Assembly (NCBI RefSeq): GCF_003048615.2
Contig: NZ_CP049263.1
Coordinates: forward strand, 248,001-312,000
Reading direction: 5' to 3'
Length of the DNA: 64,000 nucleotides
Source of the DNA: Campylobacter concisus
Lineage (GTDB): Bacteria; Campylobacterota; Campylobacteria; Campylobacterales; Campylobacteraceae
Under the pieces are notes generated by a model. The model had not been told where the DNA came from, made no database searches, and saw only the letters and a list, made by a program, of their open reading frames with translations. Below, in pieces: positions 46,910 to 55,615 of this stretch. The stretch's first letter is position 1. The number at the start of each line of letters is the position of its first letter. Position numbers and translations under genes: made by a program.

Positions 46910-48232
46910 ATGAAGTATGCACATTTAGTTCAAATAGCAAGTTATCTATCAAAATTTAAAAAGATAAGCCAAGCAAAGCGCGTAAGCGACATGGCTATAC
47001 TTATCGAATTTAGCGGCGAAAAGATTATTTTTGATCTAAATAAGTCAAACTCAGCGGTCTATAAAGATGATGAGCTAAAAGAGGCGAAAATTTATCAAGC
47101 ACCCTTTGATAATGTCCTAAAAAAACGCTTTAACGCCTCGCATATAAAAAGCGTCGAGTGCCTAAAAGACAATAGAATTTTAAAATTTATCTGCACGCAA
47201 AGTGGCTCATATAAAAGCGAAAATTTCATCCTTTATCTTGAATTTACCGGTCGCTTTACAAACGCTGTGATAACTGATGAAAATAACGTTATCATCGAGG
47301 CGCTAAGGCACATCGATAATAGCTACCGCAAGATAGAAACTGGCGAAGTTTTAAAAGAGCTGCCAGCTATCGCTATAAAAGAAAAGCCGTGCGAACCTAT
47401 AACGGACTTTGATGAGTTTTTTAAAAGAGAAACTGCTAGGATAAATGAAGCAAGGATAGCTAGCCTAAAAGAGGCAAAGCTTGCTAGCGTGCAAAAAAAG
47501 ATAGATAGTATGAGAGAAATTTTAAACTCGCTTGAAGATAAAGATGAGCTAATGAAAAAGAGCGAGGAGTTTGCAAACTACGGCTCACTTTTGCTTGCAA
47601 ATTTGGCAAATTTTAAGGGCTATGAGAGAGAAATTTCTCTTAATGATTTTGACGGCAACGAGATAAAACTAACTCTTAACGATACGCCAAAAAATAGCGC
47701 AAATGAATTTTACTCAAGGTCAAAAAAACTTCGCGCAAAAGCCCTTGGAGTGGAGATAGAAAAGAGAAATTTAAGCGAAAAGATCGAGTTTTTAGAGGGG
47801 CTAAAATCACTTTTAAAAGAGGCAAATAGCGCTTACGAGCTTGAAATTTTAAGCCCAAAAAACAAGGCAAAACAAAGAGAGAGACACATAAAAGATGTGA
47901 GCGAAAATGCTGAAATTTTTTACGTTAGAGAGTTTAAAATTTTAGTTGGCAGAAACGAAAAAGGCAATATAAATTTACTCGATCTCGCCAAAAAAGATGA
48001 TATCTGGCTTCATCTAAAAGACGCCCCAAGTGCTCACGTCATCATCAAGACAAACAAGAGCAAAGTGCCAGAAGACGTGCTAGAAATGGCTGCTAAATTT
48101 TGCGTGGAATTTAGCGTAAAAGGGGCTGGCAGATACGAGGTGGATTACACCAAACGCGAAAATTTAAGGCGTGAAAATGGCGCAAACGTCACTTACACAA
48201 ACTACAAAACGATCATCATAAATAAAGGCTAA
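46910..48232 (+). CDS. rqcH: RqcH/NFACT-family ribosome quality-control protein
   Basis: A 440-residue member of the NEMF/FbpA/RqcH family, once called fibronectin-binding protein. Known members bind stalled 50S-peptidyl-tRNA and add C-terminal alanine tails. NFACT-N lies at about 1-140, a coiled-coil HhH/middle region (170-320, KKIDSMREILNSLEDKDELMKKSEEFANYGSLLLANL), and the NFACT-R domain with FKILVGRNEKGNINLLDLAKKDDIWLHLKDAPSAHVII. The NFACT-R DIWLH motif is intact. The -10 box leaves no room for a leader or ribosome site. It precedes a small acidic protein by 2 bp. Confidence 0.88.
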   Translation: MKYAHLVQIASYLSKFKKISQAKRVSDMAILIEFSGEKIIFDLNKSNSAVYKDDELKEAKIYQAPFDNVLKKRFNASHIKSVECLKDNRILKFICTQSGSYKSENFILYLEFTGRFTNAVITDENNVIIEALRHIDNSYRKIETGEVLKELPAIAIKEKPCEPITDFDEFFKRETARINEARIASLKEAKLASVQKKIDSMREILNSLEDKDELMKKSEEFANYGSLLLANLANFKGYEREISLNDFDGNEIKLTLNDTPKNSANEFYSRSKKLRAKALGVEIEKRNLSEKIEFLEGLKSLLKEANSAYELEILSPKNKAKQRERHIKDVSENAEIFYVREFKILVGRNEKGNINLLDLAKKDDIWLHLKDAPSAHVIIKTNKSKVPEDVLEMAAKFCVEFSVKGAGRYEVDYTKRENLRRENGANVTYTNYKTIIINKG

Positions 48233-48234
48233 AA

Positions 48235-48576
48235 ATGGCGGTAACACCTTTAGGAAACAGCAACTTCATCAACCAAAACGCCCCAGTCGTCTCGCAGGTG
48301 CATGCAAACCAGCAAGCACGCTTTGACATGCAAACGCTAATGGCATCTGAGCTAGCCACCCAGCAAAACGAGGAGATCAAAGAGGTGCGTCCGATGGAGG
48401 AGTCATATAAAATAGACCCAGAAAAAGAGCACGAGCGTCAAAAAAACGAAGAAGAGGCGAGCGAGTTTGAGAACGAAGAGCAAAGCGCAAAAGCCAAATA
48501 TGAAGAGAATTTGGAAGATGAAAAAGATGATGAAAGTGACATAGAAGAACATCATATGCTTGATATATCAATATAG
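48235..48576 (+). CDS. Small acidic protein of unknown function
   Basis: A 113-residue protein with no signal or membrane segment. The N-terminus (MAVTPLGNSNFINQNAPVVSQV) has features of conserved Campylobacterota small proteins, and the C-terminal 60 residues are very rich in Glu, Asp and Lys, probably disordered or coiled. It starts 2 bp after rqcH and is probably co-translated. I recall similar proteins in Campylobacter and Helicobacter but know no function. An alternative role in binding basic ribosomal or secreted proteins is speculation. Confidence 0.65.
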   Translation: MAVTPLGNSNFINQNAPVVSQVHANQQARFDMQTLMASELATQQNEEIKEVRPMEESYKIDPEKEHERQKNEEEASEFENEEQSAKAKYEENLEDEKDDESDIEEHHMLDISI

Positions 48577-49008
48577 TTAATTTAGTAGGCAAACTCTCTC
48601 TAAACTCTGCGCCTTTAACCAAATCTTATATAAATTTTATCTATTTCTCACTAAGTGTTTGGCAAACAACTGACCTGATTCAAGCTTTATTTTGTTGTGA
48701 TACATACCAAATCTATATTTAGTTCATGTAAAGCCAGTTTTATCCACAACGGTTTTCGCATTAAGAGCCTGACTCAGTGTCATCTATGGTAAATACTGCA
48801 CCCTTGCCAGCATTAAATTTGGATCATCTTCTAATGTTATAATGAACTATCAACAGCATTAAATACAGCTTGATTTGCATAAGAATAAATTAGAAATTAT
48901 TCGCTAAAACTAAATAAGACATAAAATACAAAAAAGTAATAATAAAAAAGATAAATATAAGAAGGATTAGGAACGCTTAGCGTTCCTTTTTAAGAGTAAT
49001 TTTGTATT
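48577..49008. other. Gene-free spacer, possible decayed gene on the minus strand
   Basis: No intact frame above about 80 codons. Minus-strand translation across 48830-48600 gives readable stretches in different frames, such as FNAGKGAVFTIDDTESGS and YHNKIKLESGQLFAKHLVRNR, separated by stops, which suggests a gene remnant. A G+C-rich hairpin (48969-48987) closes the region. Confidence 0.35.
48969..48987. terminator. Terminator hairpin between rqcH operon and comEA-like gene
   Basis: AGGAACGC and GCGTTCCT form an 8-bp stem with a 3-nt loop. On the plus strand it is followed by TTTT; on the minus strand, towards which the ComEA-like gene is read, by TAATCCTTCTTAT. It lies 22 bp after that gene's stop and may work in both directions. 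Confidence 0.7.
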
Positions 49009-49434
49009 TTACTTTTCTATCTTCTCTTTGGCTTTACTTTTAGCCTCTTTTTTTACTTTTTCCTTCTTCTCTTTTACTTTATCTTCAGCGTTGTCTTTTT
49101 TTTCTTTTACTTCGCTGCTCTTTTTACTTACTTTTTCTTTTAGCTCATCTTTTTTAGATTTTGCTTTAGCTTTCGTTTTGTCTATTTTTGTCTCGCCAGA
49201 TGTTGAAATTTCTGATTTTAAATTTTCAAATGTCTTATCACCTATGCCATTTACATTTTTGAGATCTTCTATCGAGTTAAATTTATTTGCCTTTCTATAC
49301 TCAATAATAGCATCTGCTTTTGAAGCACCTATACCATCTAGGCTCATTAACTCTTCTTTTGAAGCAGTATTTAAATTTACAGCTGCAAACATTGTAGAAG
49401 CTGCTACTAATAACGATAACATAACCTTTTTCAT
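49009..49434 (-). CDS. ComEA-like helix-hairpin-helix protein with charged tail
   Basis: A 141-residue exported protein. A signal peptide (MKKVMLSLLVAASTMFAA) is followed by a double helix-hairpin-helix of the ComEA type (VNLNTASKEELMSLDGIGASKADAIIEYRKANKFNSIEDLKNVNGIGDKTFENLK, about 19-73). This fold binds DNA in the periplasm in natural transformation. The last 65 residues are almost only Lys, Glu, Ala, Asp and Ser, a likely long helix or disordered basic tail. C. jejuni has a 79-residue version without this tail as recalled (Cj0011c). It stands alone. Confidence 0.85.
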   Translation of the reverse strand: MKKVMLSLLVAASTMFAAVNLNTASKEELMSLDGIGASKADAIIEYRKANKFNSIEDLKNVNGIGDKTFENLKSEISTSGETKIDKTKAKAKSKKDELKEKVSKKSSEVKEKKDNAEDKVKEKKEKVKKEAKSKAKEKIEK

Positions 49435-49656
49435 TTTTTGTCCTTTTTAAGTTAAATTGGGCGCTGAGTTTAACATATTTAACATGCTAAGTCAATTTAA
49501 AATAAAAATTAATAATCTGTGCCGATTGTAAAATTATAAGTAATTAAGAATTTTAAATACGAAAAAGTAGACTAAAGTAAAAGTTTTAGATAGCTGTAAT
49601 TATATTTAGAAAGATAAATTTTTATGTCATAAAAAAAATTTTTATCTATTTTTCGC

Positions 49657-49662
49657 TACAAT
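49657..49662 (+). promoter_or_regulatory. -10 element of accBC
   Basis: CGCTACAATTAG gives TACAAT 34 bp before the accB ATG, downstream of an A/T-tract. Same form as the topA promoter. Confidence 0.5.
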
Positions 49663-49696
49663 TAGAAACTTATATAAAAATTTAGGAGAATTTTCT

Positions 49697-50149
49697 ATGA
49701 AAAAAGAAGATATAAAAGAGCTTATCGAATTTTTTAATGGTATGGAGATGAATCATATCAAGATAAAAAGTGGTGATTTTGAGGTCGAGGTAGAGAAATT
49801 TGCTGATTATTGCGCACCTGCAAAGCCAGTGGCACAAGCAGCAGCTCCAGCGCCAACACCTGTAAATGTTGTCGTTAGCTCAGAGGTAAAACCAGCTGCA
49901 AATTCGCCAAAAGATAGCATAAAATCTCCTATGGTAGGTACTTTCTACGCTGCTCCAAGCCCAGGCGCTGCACCATTTGTAAAAGTAGGTCAAAGAGTGA
50001 GAAAAGGCGATGTAGTGGGCATCATCGAAGCTATGAAGATCATGAACGAGATCGAGGCTGAATTTGACTGCCAGATCACTGAGATGCTAGTCTCTGACGG
50101 ACAGCCAGTTGAGTTTGGATTGCCGTTATTTGGCGTGGAGAAAAATTAA
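49697..50149 (+). CDS. accB: Biotin carboxyl carrier protein
   Basis: Carries the biotin of acetyl-CoA carboxylase for fatty-acid synthesis. The 150 residues include a short N-terminal dimerisation helix, an Ala/Pro-rich linker (about 40-70) and the biotinyl domain with [10 protein letters not shown], where Lys114 is biotinylated. A thumb-like segment ([19 protein letters not shown]) is present as in E. coli BCCP. The stop overlaps the accC start (TAATG). Biotin would come from the BioB encoded at 7.4 kb. Confidence 0.95.
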   Translation: MKKEDIKELIEFFNGMEMNHIKIKSGDFEVEVEKFADYCAPAKPVAQAAAPAPTPVNVVVSSEVKPAANSPKDSIKSPMVGTFYAAPSPGAAPFVKVGQRVRKGDVVGIIEAMKIMNEIEAEFDCQITEMLVSDGQPVEFGLPLFGVEKN

Positions 50150-51480
50150 TGGAATTAAAAAGAATTTTAATCGCAAACCGCGGTGAGATCGCTCTTCGTG
50201 CTTTGCGAACGATAAAGGAGATGGGTAAAGAAGCCGTTGTAGTTTATTCAACCGCTGACAAAGACGCGCTTTATGTAAAATATGCCGACGTGGCCATCTG
50301 CATCGGTAAAGAGCGCTCAAGTGACAGCTACCTAAATATCCCAGCTATCATAAGCGCAGCTGAGATCAGCGAAGCAGACGCTATCTTCCCAGGTTATGGC
50401 TTTTTAAGTGAAAATCAAAATTTCGTTGAAATTTGCTCACACCACAAGATCAAATTCATTGGACCAAGCGTTGCTGCGATGGCTTTGATGAGCGATAAGA
50501 GCAAGGCAAAACAGGTCATGCAAAGAGCTGGCGTGCCAGTCATCCCTGGCTCAGACGGCGCTGTGGCTGATACAAAAGCTGCAAAAGAGCTAGCTAAAAA
50601 GATAGGCTACCCCGTCATACTAAAAGCTGCGGCAGGTGGTGGCGGACGCGGTATGCGCGTGGTTGAAAAAGAGGCTGATTTAGAAAAAGCATTTTGGTCT
50701 GCTGAGAGCGAGGCGATGAGTGCATTTGGCGATGGCACAATGTATATGGAAAAATACATCCTAAATCCACGCCACATCGAGGTTCAAATCATCGGCGATA
50801 GCCACGGCAACGTGCTTCACATAGGCGAGCGCGACTGCTCTATGCAGCGCCGTCACCAAAAACTGATCGAAGAGAGCCCAGCCATCTTGCTTGATGAAAA
50901 AACAAGAGAGAGGCTACATGAAACTGCCATAAAAGCGGCAAAAGCGATCGGCTACGAGGGAGCAGGTACGTTTGAGTTTTTGGTTGATAAAAATTTAGAC
51001 TTTTACTTCATCGAGATGAACACAAGGCTTCAAGTCGAGCACACAGTAAGCGAAATGGTAAGCGGACTTGATATCATCGAGCTTATGATAAAAGTGGCTG
51101 AGGGCGAAAAGCTACCGTCACAAAAGAGCATAGAGCTAAAAGGCCATGCGATCGAGTGCAGGATCACAGCTGAGGATCCAAACACCTTCACTCCATGCCC
51201 TGGCAAGATCACAAAATATGTCTGCCCAGGCGGCCGCAACGTGAGAATGGATAGCCACATCTACCAAGACTACTCTATACCGCCGTATTATGACAGTATG
51301 ATCGGCAAGCTCGTAGTTTGGGACACTGATAGAAACAGAGCAATCCACAAGATGAAAGTAGCTCTTGATCAGCTCATAATAAGTGGCATCAAAACAACAA
51401 AAGACTTTCATATCGCCATGATGGAAAACAAAGACTTTTTAAGCAACAACTACGATACAAACTATCTTTCAAGACATTAA
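50149..51480 (+). CDS. accC: Biotin carboxylase subunit AccC
   Basis: ATP-grasp enzyme that carboxylates biotin on AccB. The 443 residues run from ILIANRGEIALRALRTIKEMG through the ATP lid AAAGGGGRGMRVV, CSMQRRHQKLIEESP, FEFLVDKNLDFYFIEMNTRLQVEHTVSEMVSGLD with the catalytic Glu/Asn/Arg, and the C-terminal VGKI-like GKITKYVCPGGRNVRMDSH. Family length is normal. It overlaps accB by 1 nt. A strong hairpin follows at 51484-51522. Confidence 0.97.
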   Translation: MELKRILIANRGEIALRALRTIKEMGKEAVVVYSTADKDALYVKYADVAICIGKERSSDSYLNIPAIISAAEISEADAIFPGYGFLSENQNFVEICSHHKIKFIGPSVAAMALMSDKSKAKQVMQRAGVPVIPGSDGAVADTKAAKELAKKIGYPVILKAAAGGGGRGMRVVEKEADLEKAFWSAESEAMSAFGDGTMYMEKYILNPRHIEVQIIGDSHGNVLHIGERDCSMQRRHQKLIEESPAILLDEKTRERLHETAIKAAKAIGYEGAGTFEFLVDKNLDFYFIEMNTRLQVEHTVSEMVSGLDIIELMIKVAEGEKLPSQKSIELKGHAIECRITAEDPNTFTPCPGKITKYVCPGGRNVRMDSHIYQDYSIPPYYDSMIGKLVVWDTDRNRAIHKMKVALDQLIISGIKTTKDFHIAMMENKDFLSNNYDTNYLSRH

Positions 51481-51483
51481 AAT

Positions 51484-51522
51484 TTTTGGTCAGGATTTGT
51501 TTTAAATAGATCCTGACCAAAA
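51484..51522 (+). terminator. Terminator of accBC
   Basis: A perfect 13-bp stem TTTTGGTCAGGAT (51484-51496) with ATCCTGACCAAAA (51510-51522) and a 13-nt loop starts 4 bp after the accC stop. The U-rich 3' arm continues into TTTATAG. Confidence 0.75.
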
Positions 51523-51584
51523 TTTATAGCCCTTTCACCTTTTAAAATTTATAATTTACCCACACTTTACAAAGGGGATGAAAT

Positions 51585-52937
51585 TTGAAAAATTTGACAA
51601 ACGAGCAGAGATTTTTCTCAAATGCCGACCTTACAAGGCTATTTTTCCCTATCGCCGTAGAGCAGTTTTTAGAGTATAGCTTAGGGCTTGCAAACTCGCT
51701 AATGGCAGCAAGTGTTAGCGAAAGTGCGGTGAGTGCGGTAAGCCTTGTGGAGTTTGTCATGGCGCTATTTATTAGCATATTTACCGCCATAGCCACTGGT
51801 GGCTCGGTGGTCGCTAGCCAGTATCTAGGTAGCAAACAAAGTGGCAACGCTAGAAATACCGCCGATCAGCTAATTTGGTTTAGCCTAATTTTCGCCATCT
51901 TTATAGCCATTGCCATCATCCTTTTAAAAGACCTCATCTTAGATAAAGTCTTTGGCGATATCGGCGAGCAAGTGAGGAGCGATGCTAGCCACTATCTCGT
52001 TTTCTCCGCCATTTCAGCGCCCTTTCTAGCAGTCTATGCAGCAGCTGCGGCGATCTTTCGCACGATGTCAAACGCAAAGCTACCTATGTATATCATGGCG
52101 GCTGCAAATTTACTAAATGTGCTGCTAACTGCCATTAGCATCTACACATTTCACACAGGGGTGCTTGGTATCGCCATTAGCACGCTCATAGCAAGAGCAC
52201 TTGCTTGCTTCGTCATCGTCTATCTGCTACTTGATATAAAGCTAAAACTTCACATAAGAAAGAGCCTTGTCTATAAATTTGACTACGATATCATCAAGAA
52301 AATTTTAAATATCGGCGTGCCTTATGGCTTTGAAAACTCTATGTTTTACGTGGGTCGCATCATCGTTTTGAGCCTTGTTTCGCTCTTTGGCACGGCAAGC
52401 ATCGCTGCAAATGCCGTGGGCGGGACGATCGTGATGTTTCAGGTACTCCCTGGCATGGCGATAGGCACAGGTCTAAGCGTCGTCGTGGCTAGATGCATCG
52501 GCGCAAATGACTTTAATCAGGCTAAATTTTACGTGAGAAAATCGATGCTAAGCATCTACATCGTGCAGCTTTTTAGCACGGCTGTTGTTTTACTACTTCT
52601 TGAGCCGCTACTTCGCGTTTATAATCTCTCAAGCGAGGCCATAAATTTAACAAGGCAGATCGTCTGGTATCACGGCATCGCGATGTGCCTCATCTGGCCG
52701 CTTGCCTACACCTATCCGACCGTTTTTCGAGCTGTGGGGGACGCAAAATATCCGATGATAGTAAATTTAGCCTGCATGTTTGCCTGCAGGATCGTGCTAG
52801 CTTATATTTTTGCGCTCACGTTTGATCTTGGCATGATAGGTACTTGGTTTGCGATGTTTGCCGACTGGGCAGTAAAGGCGGTGCTCTTTGTGCGCAGATA
52901 CGCAAATGGCACGTGGATGAAATTCCGAGCCATTTAA
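51585..52937 (+). CDS. MATE-family efflux transporter
   Basis: A 450-residue inner-membrane exporter with twelve hydrophobic helices in two bundles. The start of helix 1 (LFFPIAVEQFLEYSLGLANSLMAASVSESAVSAVSLV) and the repeat in the second half (ILNIGVPYGFENSMFYVGRIIV...GTASIAANAVGGTIV) are MATE features, as is ATGGSVVASQYLGS. Members expel cationic drugs or dyes using Na+ or H+. The start is TTG. It ends 45 bp before a lipoprotein operon that probably has its own promoter. Confidence 0.85.
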   Translation: MKNLTNEQRFFSNADLTRLFFPIAVEQFLEYSLGLANSLMAASVSESAVSAVSLVEFVMALFISIFTAIATGGSVVASQYLGSKQSGNARNTADQLIWFSLIFAIFIAIAIILLKDLILDKVFGDIGEQVRSDASHYLVFSAISAPFLAVYAAAAAIFRTMSNAKLPMYIMAAANLLNVLLTAISIYTFHTGVLGIAISTLIARALACFVIVYLLLDIKLKLHIRKSLVYKFDYDIIKKILNIGVPYGFENSMFYVGRIIVLSLVSLFGTASIAANAVGGTIVMFQVLPGMAIGTGLSVVVARCIGANDFNQAKFYVRKSMLSIYIVQLFSTAVVLLLLEPLLRVYNLSSEAINLTRQIVWYHGIAMCLIWPLAYTYPTVFRAVGDAKYPMIVNLACMFACRIVLAYIFALTFDLGMIGTWFAMFADWAVKAVLFVRRYANGTWMKFRAI

Positions 52938-52981
52938 AAAAAAGTAGTAATATACACACGATTTTGTCACAAAGGATAAAG

Positions 52982-53650
52982 ATGAAAAATGTTTTAAAAT
53001 TTAGTGCAGCTCTAGTGATAGCAGCACTTTTTGCTGGATGTGCAAGCGAGAGCTCAAGAGTGGTAGAAACTCCAAAAGTAGCAAGCTACGGCTCAGTTTA
53101 TAACGGCAAAAAAGTCTCAGTTTCTATTGGCCGCTTTAATAACCAATCAAACTACGGTAATGGCGTTTTTAGTGATAACGAGGATAGACTTGGCAACCAA
53201 GCTCAAAGCATCCTAATTACAAATTTACAGCAAAGCGGTAGATTTTCGGTGCTTGAAAGATCAAATATGTCAGTCCTCAAACAAGAGAGCGAGCTAAGCA
53301 AAGAGGCTCAAAATTTAAAAGGCTCAAGATATGTGATAACTGGCGATGTGACTGAGTTTGGACGCAAAACAACAGGCGATCACCAGCTATTTGGCATACT
53401 TGGCAAAGGCAAAAAGCAAACCGCCTACTCAAAGGTAAATTTAAACGTTGTCGATACCAAAACGGCTGAGGTTGTATATTCTGTTAGTGGTGCTGGCGAA
53501 TACACCCTTTCAAATAGAGAAATAATCGGCTTTGGCGGCACCGCAGGATACGACTCTACGCTAAATGGCAAGGTGCTAAGCCTAGCGATAGTTGAAGCGG
53601 TAAATAACCTAGTAAATGGCATAGAAAGCGGAGCATGGCAAGTAAAATAA
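52982..53650 (+). CDS. CsgG-like outer-membrane lipoprotein
   Basis: The start at 52982 (AAAGGAT upstream) gives 222 residues; a longer frame upstream overlaps the MATE gene. The lipobox FAGC places the lipidated Cys at 20. The mature domain matches the CsgG/HfaB family in its N-terminal part: KKVSVSIGRFNNQSNYG, LITNLQQSGRFSVLERSNMSVLKQE, and YVITGDVTEFG. In curli systems CsgG is a secretion pore, but family members in this operon type lack csgA/B/E/F. It overlaps the DUF4810 gene by 16 bp. Confidence 0.85.
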   Translation: MKNVLKFSAALVIAALFAGCASESSRVVETPKVASYGSVYNGKKVSVSIGRFNNQSNYGNGVFSDNEDRLGNQAQSILITNLQQSGRFSVLERSNMSVLKQESELSKEAQNLKGSRYVITGDVTEFGRKTTGDHQLFGILGKGKKQTAYSKVNLNVVDTKTAEVVYSVSGAGEYTLSNREIIGFGGTAGYDSTLNGKVLSLAIVEAVNNLVNGIESGAWQVK

Positions 53651-54033
53651 AGCTCGCCTGCCTTGGCGCTCTTGCGCTCTTAGTTGCAGGGTGTAGCAAC
53701 GCAAGTGGTCCAAGGTCGCTTTACTACTGGGACGGCACATATAGCAGCTCGCTATATAGCTATCTAAACGAAGATGGCGACGCAACCGAGCAAATTTCAC
53801 GCTTAGAAAATTTAGTGCAAAACTCAACCCAAAGGGGCTACAAGGTTGCCCCAGGGCTTTATGCACACCTTGGACTTTTATACTTAAATAATGGAAATTT
53901 AGGCGCTGCAAATGCGAATTTTGACAAAGAGGTGCAAAATTTCCCAGAGTCAAGAGAATTTATAAATTTCATCAAAGGCTCTAAAAAATTTAACCCCGAA
54001 AAAGCAGAGCAAAAAAGAGGGAGCAAAAGATGA
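53635..54033 (+). CDS. DUF4810-type lipoprotein
   Basis: A 132-residue lipoprotein; LLVAGC puts the lipidated Cys at 20. The mature part reads SLYYWDGTYSSSLYSYLNEDGDATEQISRLENLVQNSTQRGYKVAPGLYAHLGLLYLNNGNLGAANANFDKE, a TPR-like helical pair that matches the DUF4810 pattern (YxWGxYExxxY, PGxxAxLGxLY). It overlaps the CsgG-like gene by 16 bp and the DUF799 gene by 4 bp, so all three are made together. Function unknown. Confidence 0.8.
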   Translation: MASKIKLACLGALALLVAGCSNASGPRSLYYWDGTYSSSLYSYLNEDGDATEQISRLENLVQNSTQRGYKVAPGLYAHLGLLYLNNGNLGAANANFDKEVQNFPESREFINFIKGSKKFNPEKAEQKRGSKR

Positions 54034-54707
54034 AAAATAGCCTGAAATTTATAGCTGTGACGCTTCTTGCGCTGTTTTTTGCGGGTTGTTCTTTCAAAGA
54101 GCCTGAGCCATACGACTACTCGGCTTTTTTACAAAAAAAGCCACGCTCCATCCTAGTGCTCATGCCAACAAACGATAGCACCGAGGTAAGCGGCTCGGCA
54201 GCGGTTTTGGCTAACTCAGTAGCCCCACTTAGCGAGGCTGGATACTATGTATTTCCAGTGGCTCTTGTAAATGATACATTTAAGCAAAATGGCATCACTG
54301 AGCCAAGCGAGATCGCAGCCGTGCCACTAAATAAGCTTGATAAAATTTTTCATGCCGATAGCGTGCTTTACATCAACATAAAAGACTACGGCACAAGCTA
54401 CGTCGTGGTCTCAAGTTCTACAAAGGTAGTGCTTGAGGCAAAGCTAGTCGATATAAAAAGCGGTGCGACGCTCTGGCAGGGCGAGGCAGCAGCCGCAGAG
54501 GATAGCGGCAGCGGGCAAAACAGCCTGCTTGGCATGCTAGTCTCAGCCGTCATCACACAGGTGGCAAACACCATCTCAGATAGATCATACGACCTAGCAG
54601 CAAGAGCCGATGCCTACCTCTTTTCTAGAAACTGCCATGACTGCATACTTTATGGGCCATATTCGCCTCACTACGGCAAAGACGCCCAGCTACATAAAGA
54701 TAGATAA
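54030..54707 (+). CDS. DUF799 (GNA1162-type) lipoprotein
   Basis: A 225-residue lipoprotein; LFFAGC puts the lipidated Cys at 20. KPRSILVLMPTNDSTEVSGSAAVLANSVAPLSEAGYYVFPVALVNDTFKQNGIT and the ADSVLYINIKDYGTSY, LVDIKSGATLWQGEA blocks are those of the DUF799 family, whose Neisseria member GNA1162 has a fold like TolB-N. A Cys pair near the C-terminus (NCHDC) may form a disulfide. The CsgG-DUF4810-DUF799 trio recurs in Neisseria and other Gram-negatives. It ends 5 bp before the EamA gene. Confidence 0.85.
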   Translation: MKNSLKFIAVTLLALFFAGCSFKEPEPYDYSAFLQKKPRSILVLMPTNDSTEVSGSAAVLANSVAPLSEAGYYVFPVALVNDTFKQNGITEPSEIAAVPLNKLDKIFHADSVLYINIKDYGTSYVVVSSSTKVVLEAKLVDIKSGATLWQGEAAAAEDSGSGQNSLLGMLVSAVITQVANTISDRSYDLAARADAYLFSRNCHDCILYGPYSPHYGKDAQLHKDR

Positions 54708-54712
54708 ATTTA

Positions 54713-55615
54713 ATGTCCAGCCATCAACTTGGAGTGCTTCTTACGCTAGTTGGTGGCGTGCTTTGGGGATTTAGCGGAGTTTGTGGGCAGTATCTCTTCT
54801 CGCAGGGCATTAGCGCTGATTTTTTAGTGCCTTATAGGCTCTTGCTAGCTGGCGCTTTTATCGTGCTCTATTACGCTTTTAAGGCTAAAAAGGCCGTTCT
54901 TTTGCCAGTTACTGACGTAAAACTGATGGCTGAGCTTCTCACATACGCCCTGCTTGGACTTATGATGACGCAGTATGCTTACTTTTACTCGATCGAGCTC
55001 TCAAACGCCGCAGTTGCGACCGTCATTCAATACACCGCTCCAGTTCTCATCCTAGCCATCATCTGCCTAAAAGAGAGGCGAGCGCCAAGACCGCTTGAAA
55101 TTTTAGCCCTACTTTGCGCGATGCTTGGCGTCTTTTTTCTTGCTACGCACGCGCAAATTTCAGCCCTTGTCATCTCACCAGAAGCGCTATTTTGGTGCTT
55201 AGTAAGTGCTGTTTGTGTCTGCGTTTATAACCTAGCTCCCGCAAGGCTAAATGCCAAATACTCAGTCACGCTCACGCTTGGCTGGGGCATGGTGATAGGC
55301 GGCGTGGTGCTTTGCCTTTATATGAGAGTGTGGGAGTTTGCAGGGCTTAGTGGCACGGCGCAGTGGCTGGCATTTCTCGCCGTTATCACGCTTGGCACGA
55401 TATTTGCATTTAGCTTTTATATGACTGGGGTTAAGCTCATAGGCGCCTCAAAGGCTAGCATGATAGCCTGCATAGAGCCACTAAGTGCCGCGTTTTTTGG
55501 CTACTTTTGGCTTGGGACGAAATTTGTCTTTTGGGACTTTTTAGGCTTTGCCCTCATCATATCATGCATATTTTTACTTTCAAAGAAGAGAGATGATATA
55601 TCTAGCGCAAACTGA
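54713..55615 (+). CDS. EamA/DMT-family permease
   Basis: A 300-residue inner-membrane transporter with ten hydrophobic helices in two EamA repeats (about 1-145 and 150-295). GGVLWGFSGVCGQYLF opens the first, and AVATVIQYTAPVLILAIICLKERR ends it with the conserved Pro and KERR loop; SKASMIACIEPLSAAFFGYFWLGT is the counterpart in the second. Members export amino acids or metabolites, but substrate is unreadable. It overlaps the next gene by 23 bp. Confidence 0.85.
   Translation: MSSHQLGVLLTLVGGVLWGFSGVCGQYLFSQGISADFLVPYRLLLAGAFIVLYYAFKAKKAVLLPVTDVKLMAELLTYALLGLMMTQYAYFYSIELSNAAVATVIQYTAPVLILAIICLKERRAPRPLEILALLCAMLGVFFLATHAQISALVISPEALFWCLVSAVCVCVYNLAPARLNAKYSVTLTLGWGMVIGGVVLCLYMRVWEFAGLSGTAQWLAFLAVITLGTIFAFSFYMTGVKLIGASKASMIACIEPLSAAFFGYFWLGTKFVFWDFLGFALIISCIFLLSKKRDDISSAN

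Noticed and set aside
49028-49450. 140-codon hydrophobic frame opposite the ComEA-like gene
   Set aside because: It is the antisense of the Lys/Glu-rich tail (giving Phe/Leu/Ser) and has no start signal or family features.
52844-52981. Upstream extension of the CsgG-like gene inside the MATE gene
   Set aside because: The lipoprotein signal begins at 52982 with a good ribosome site; the extension would remove the lipobox from the N-terminus.
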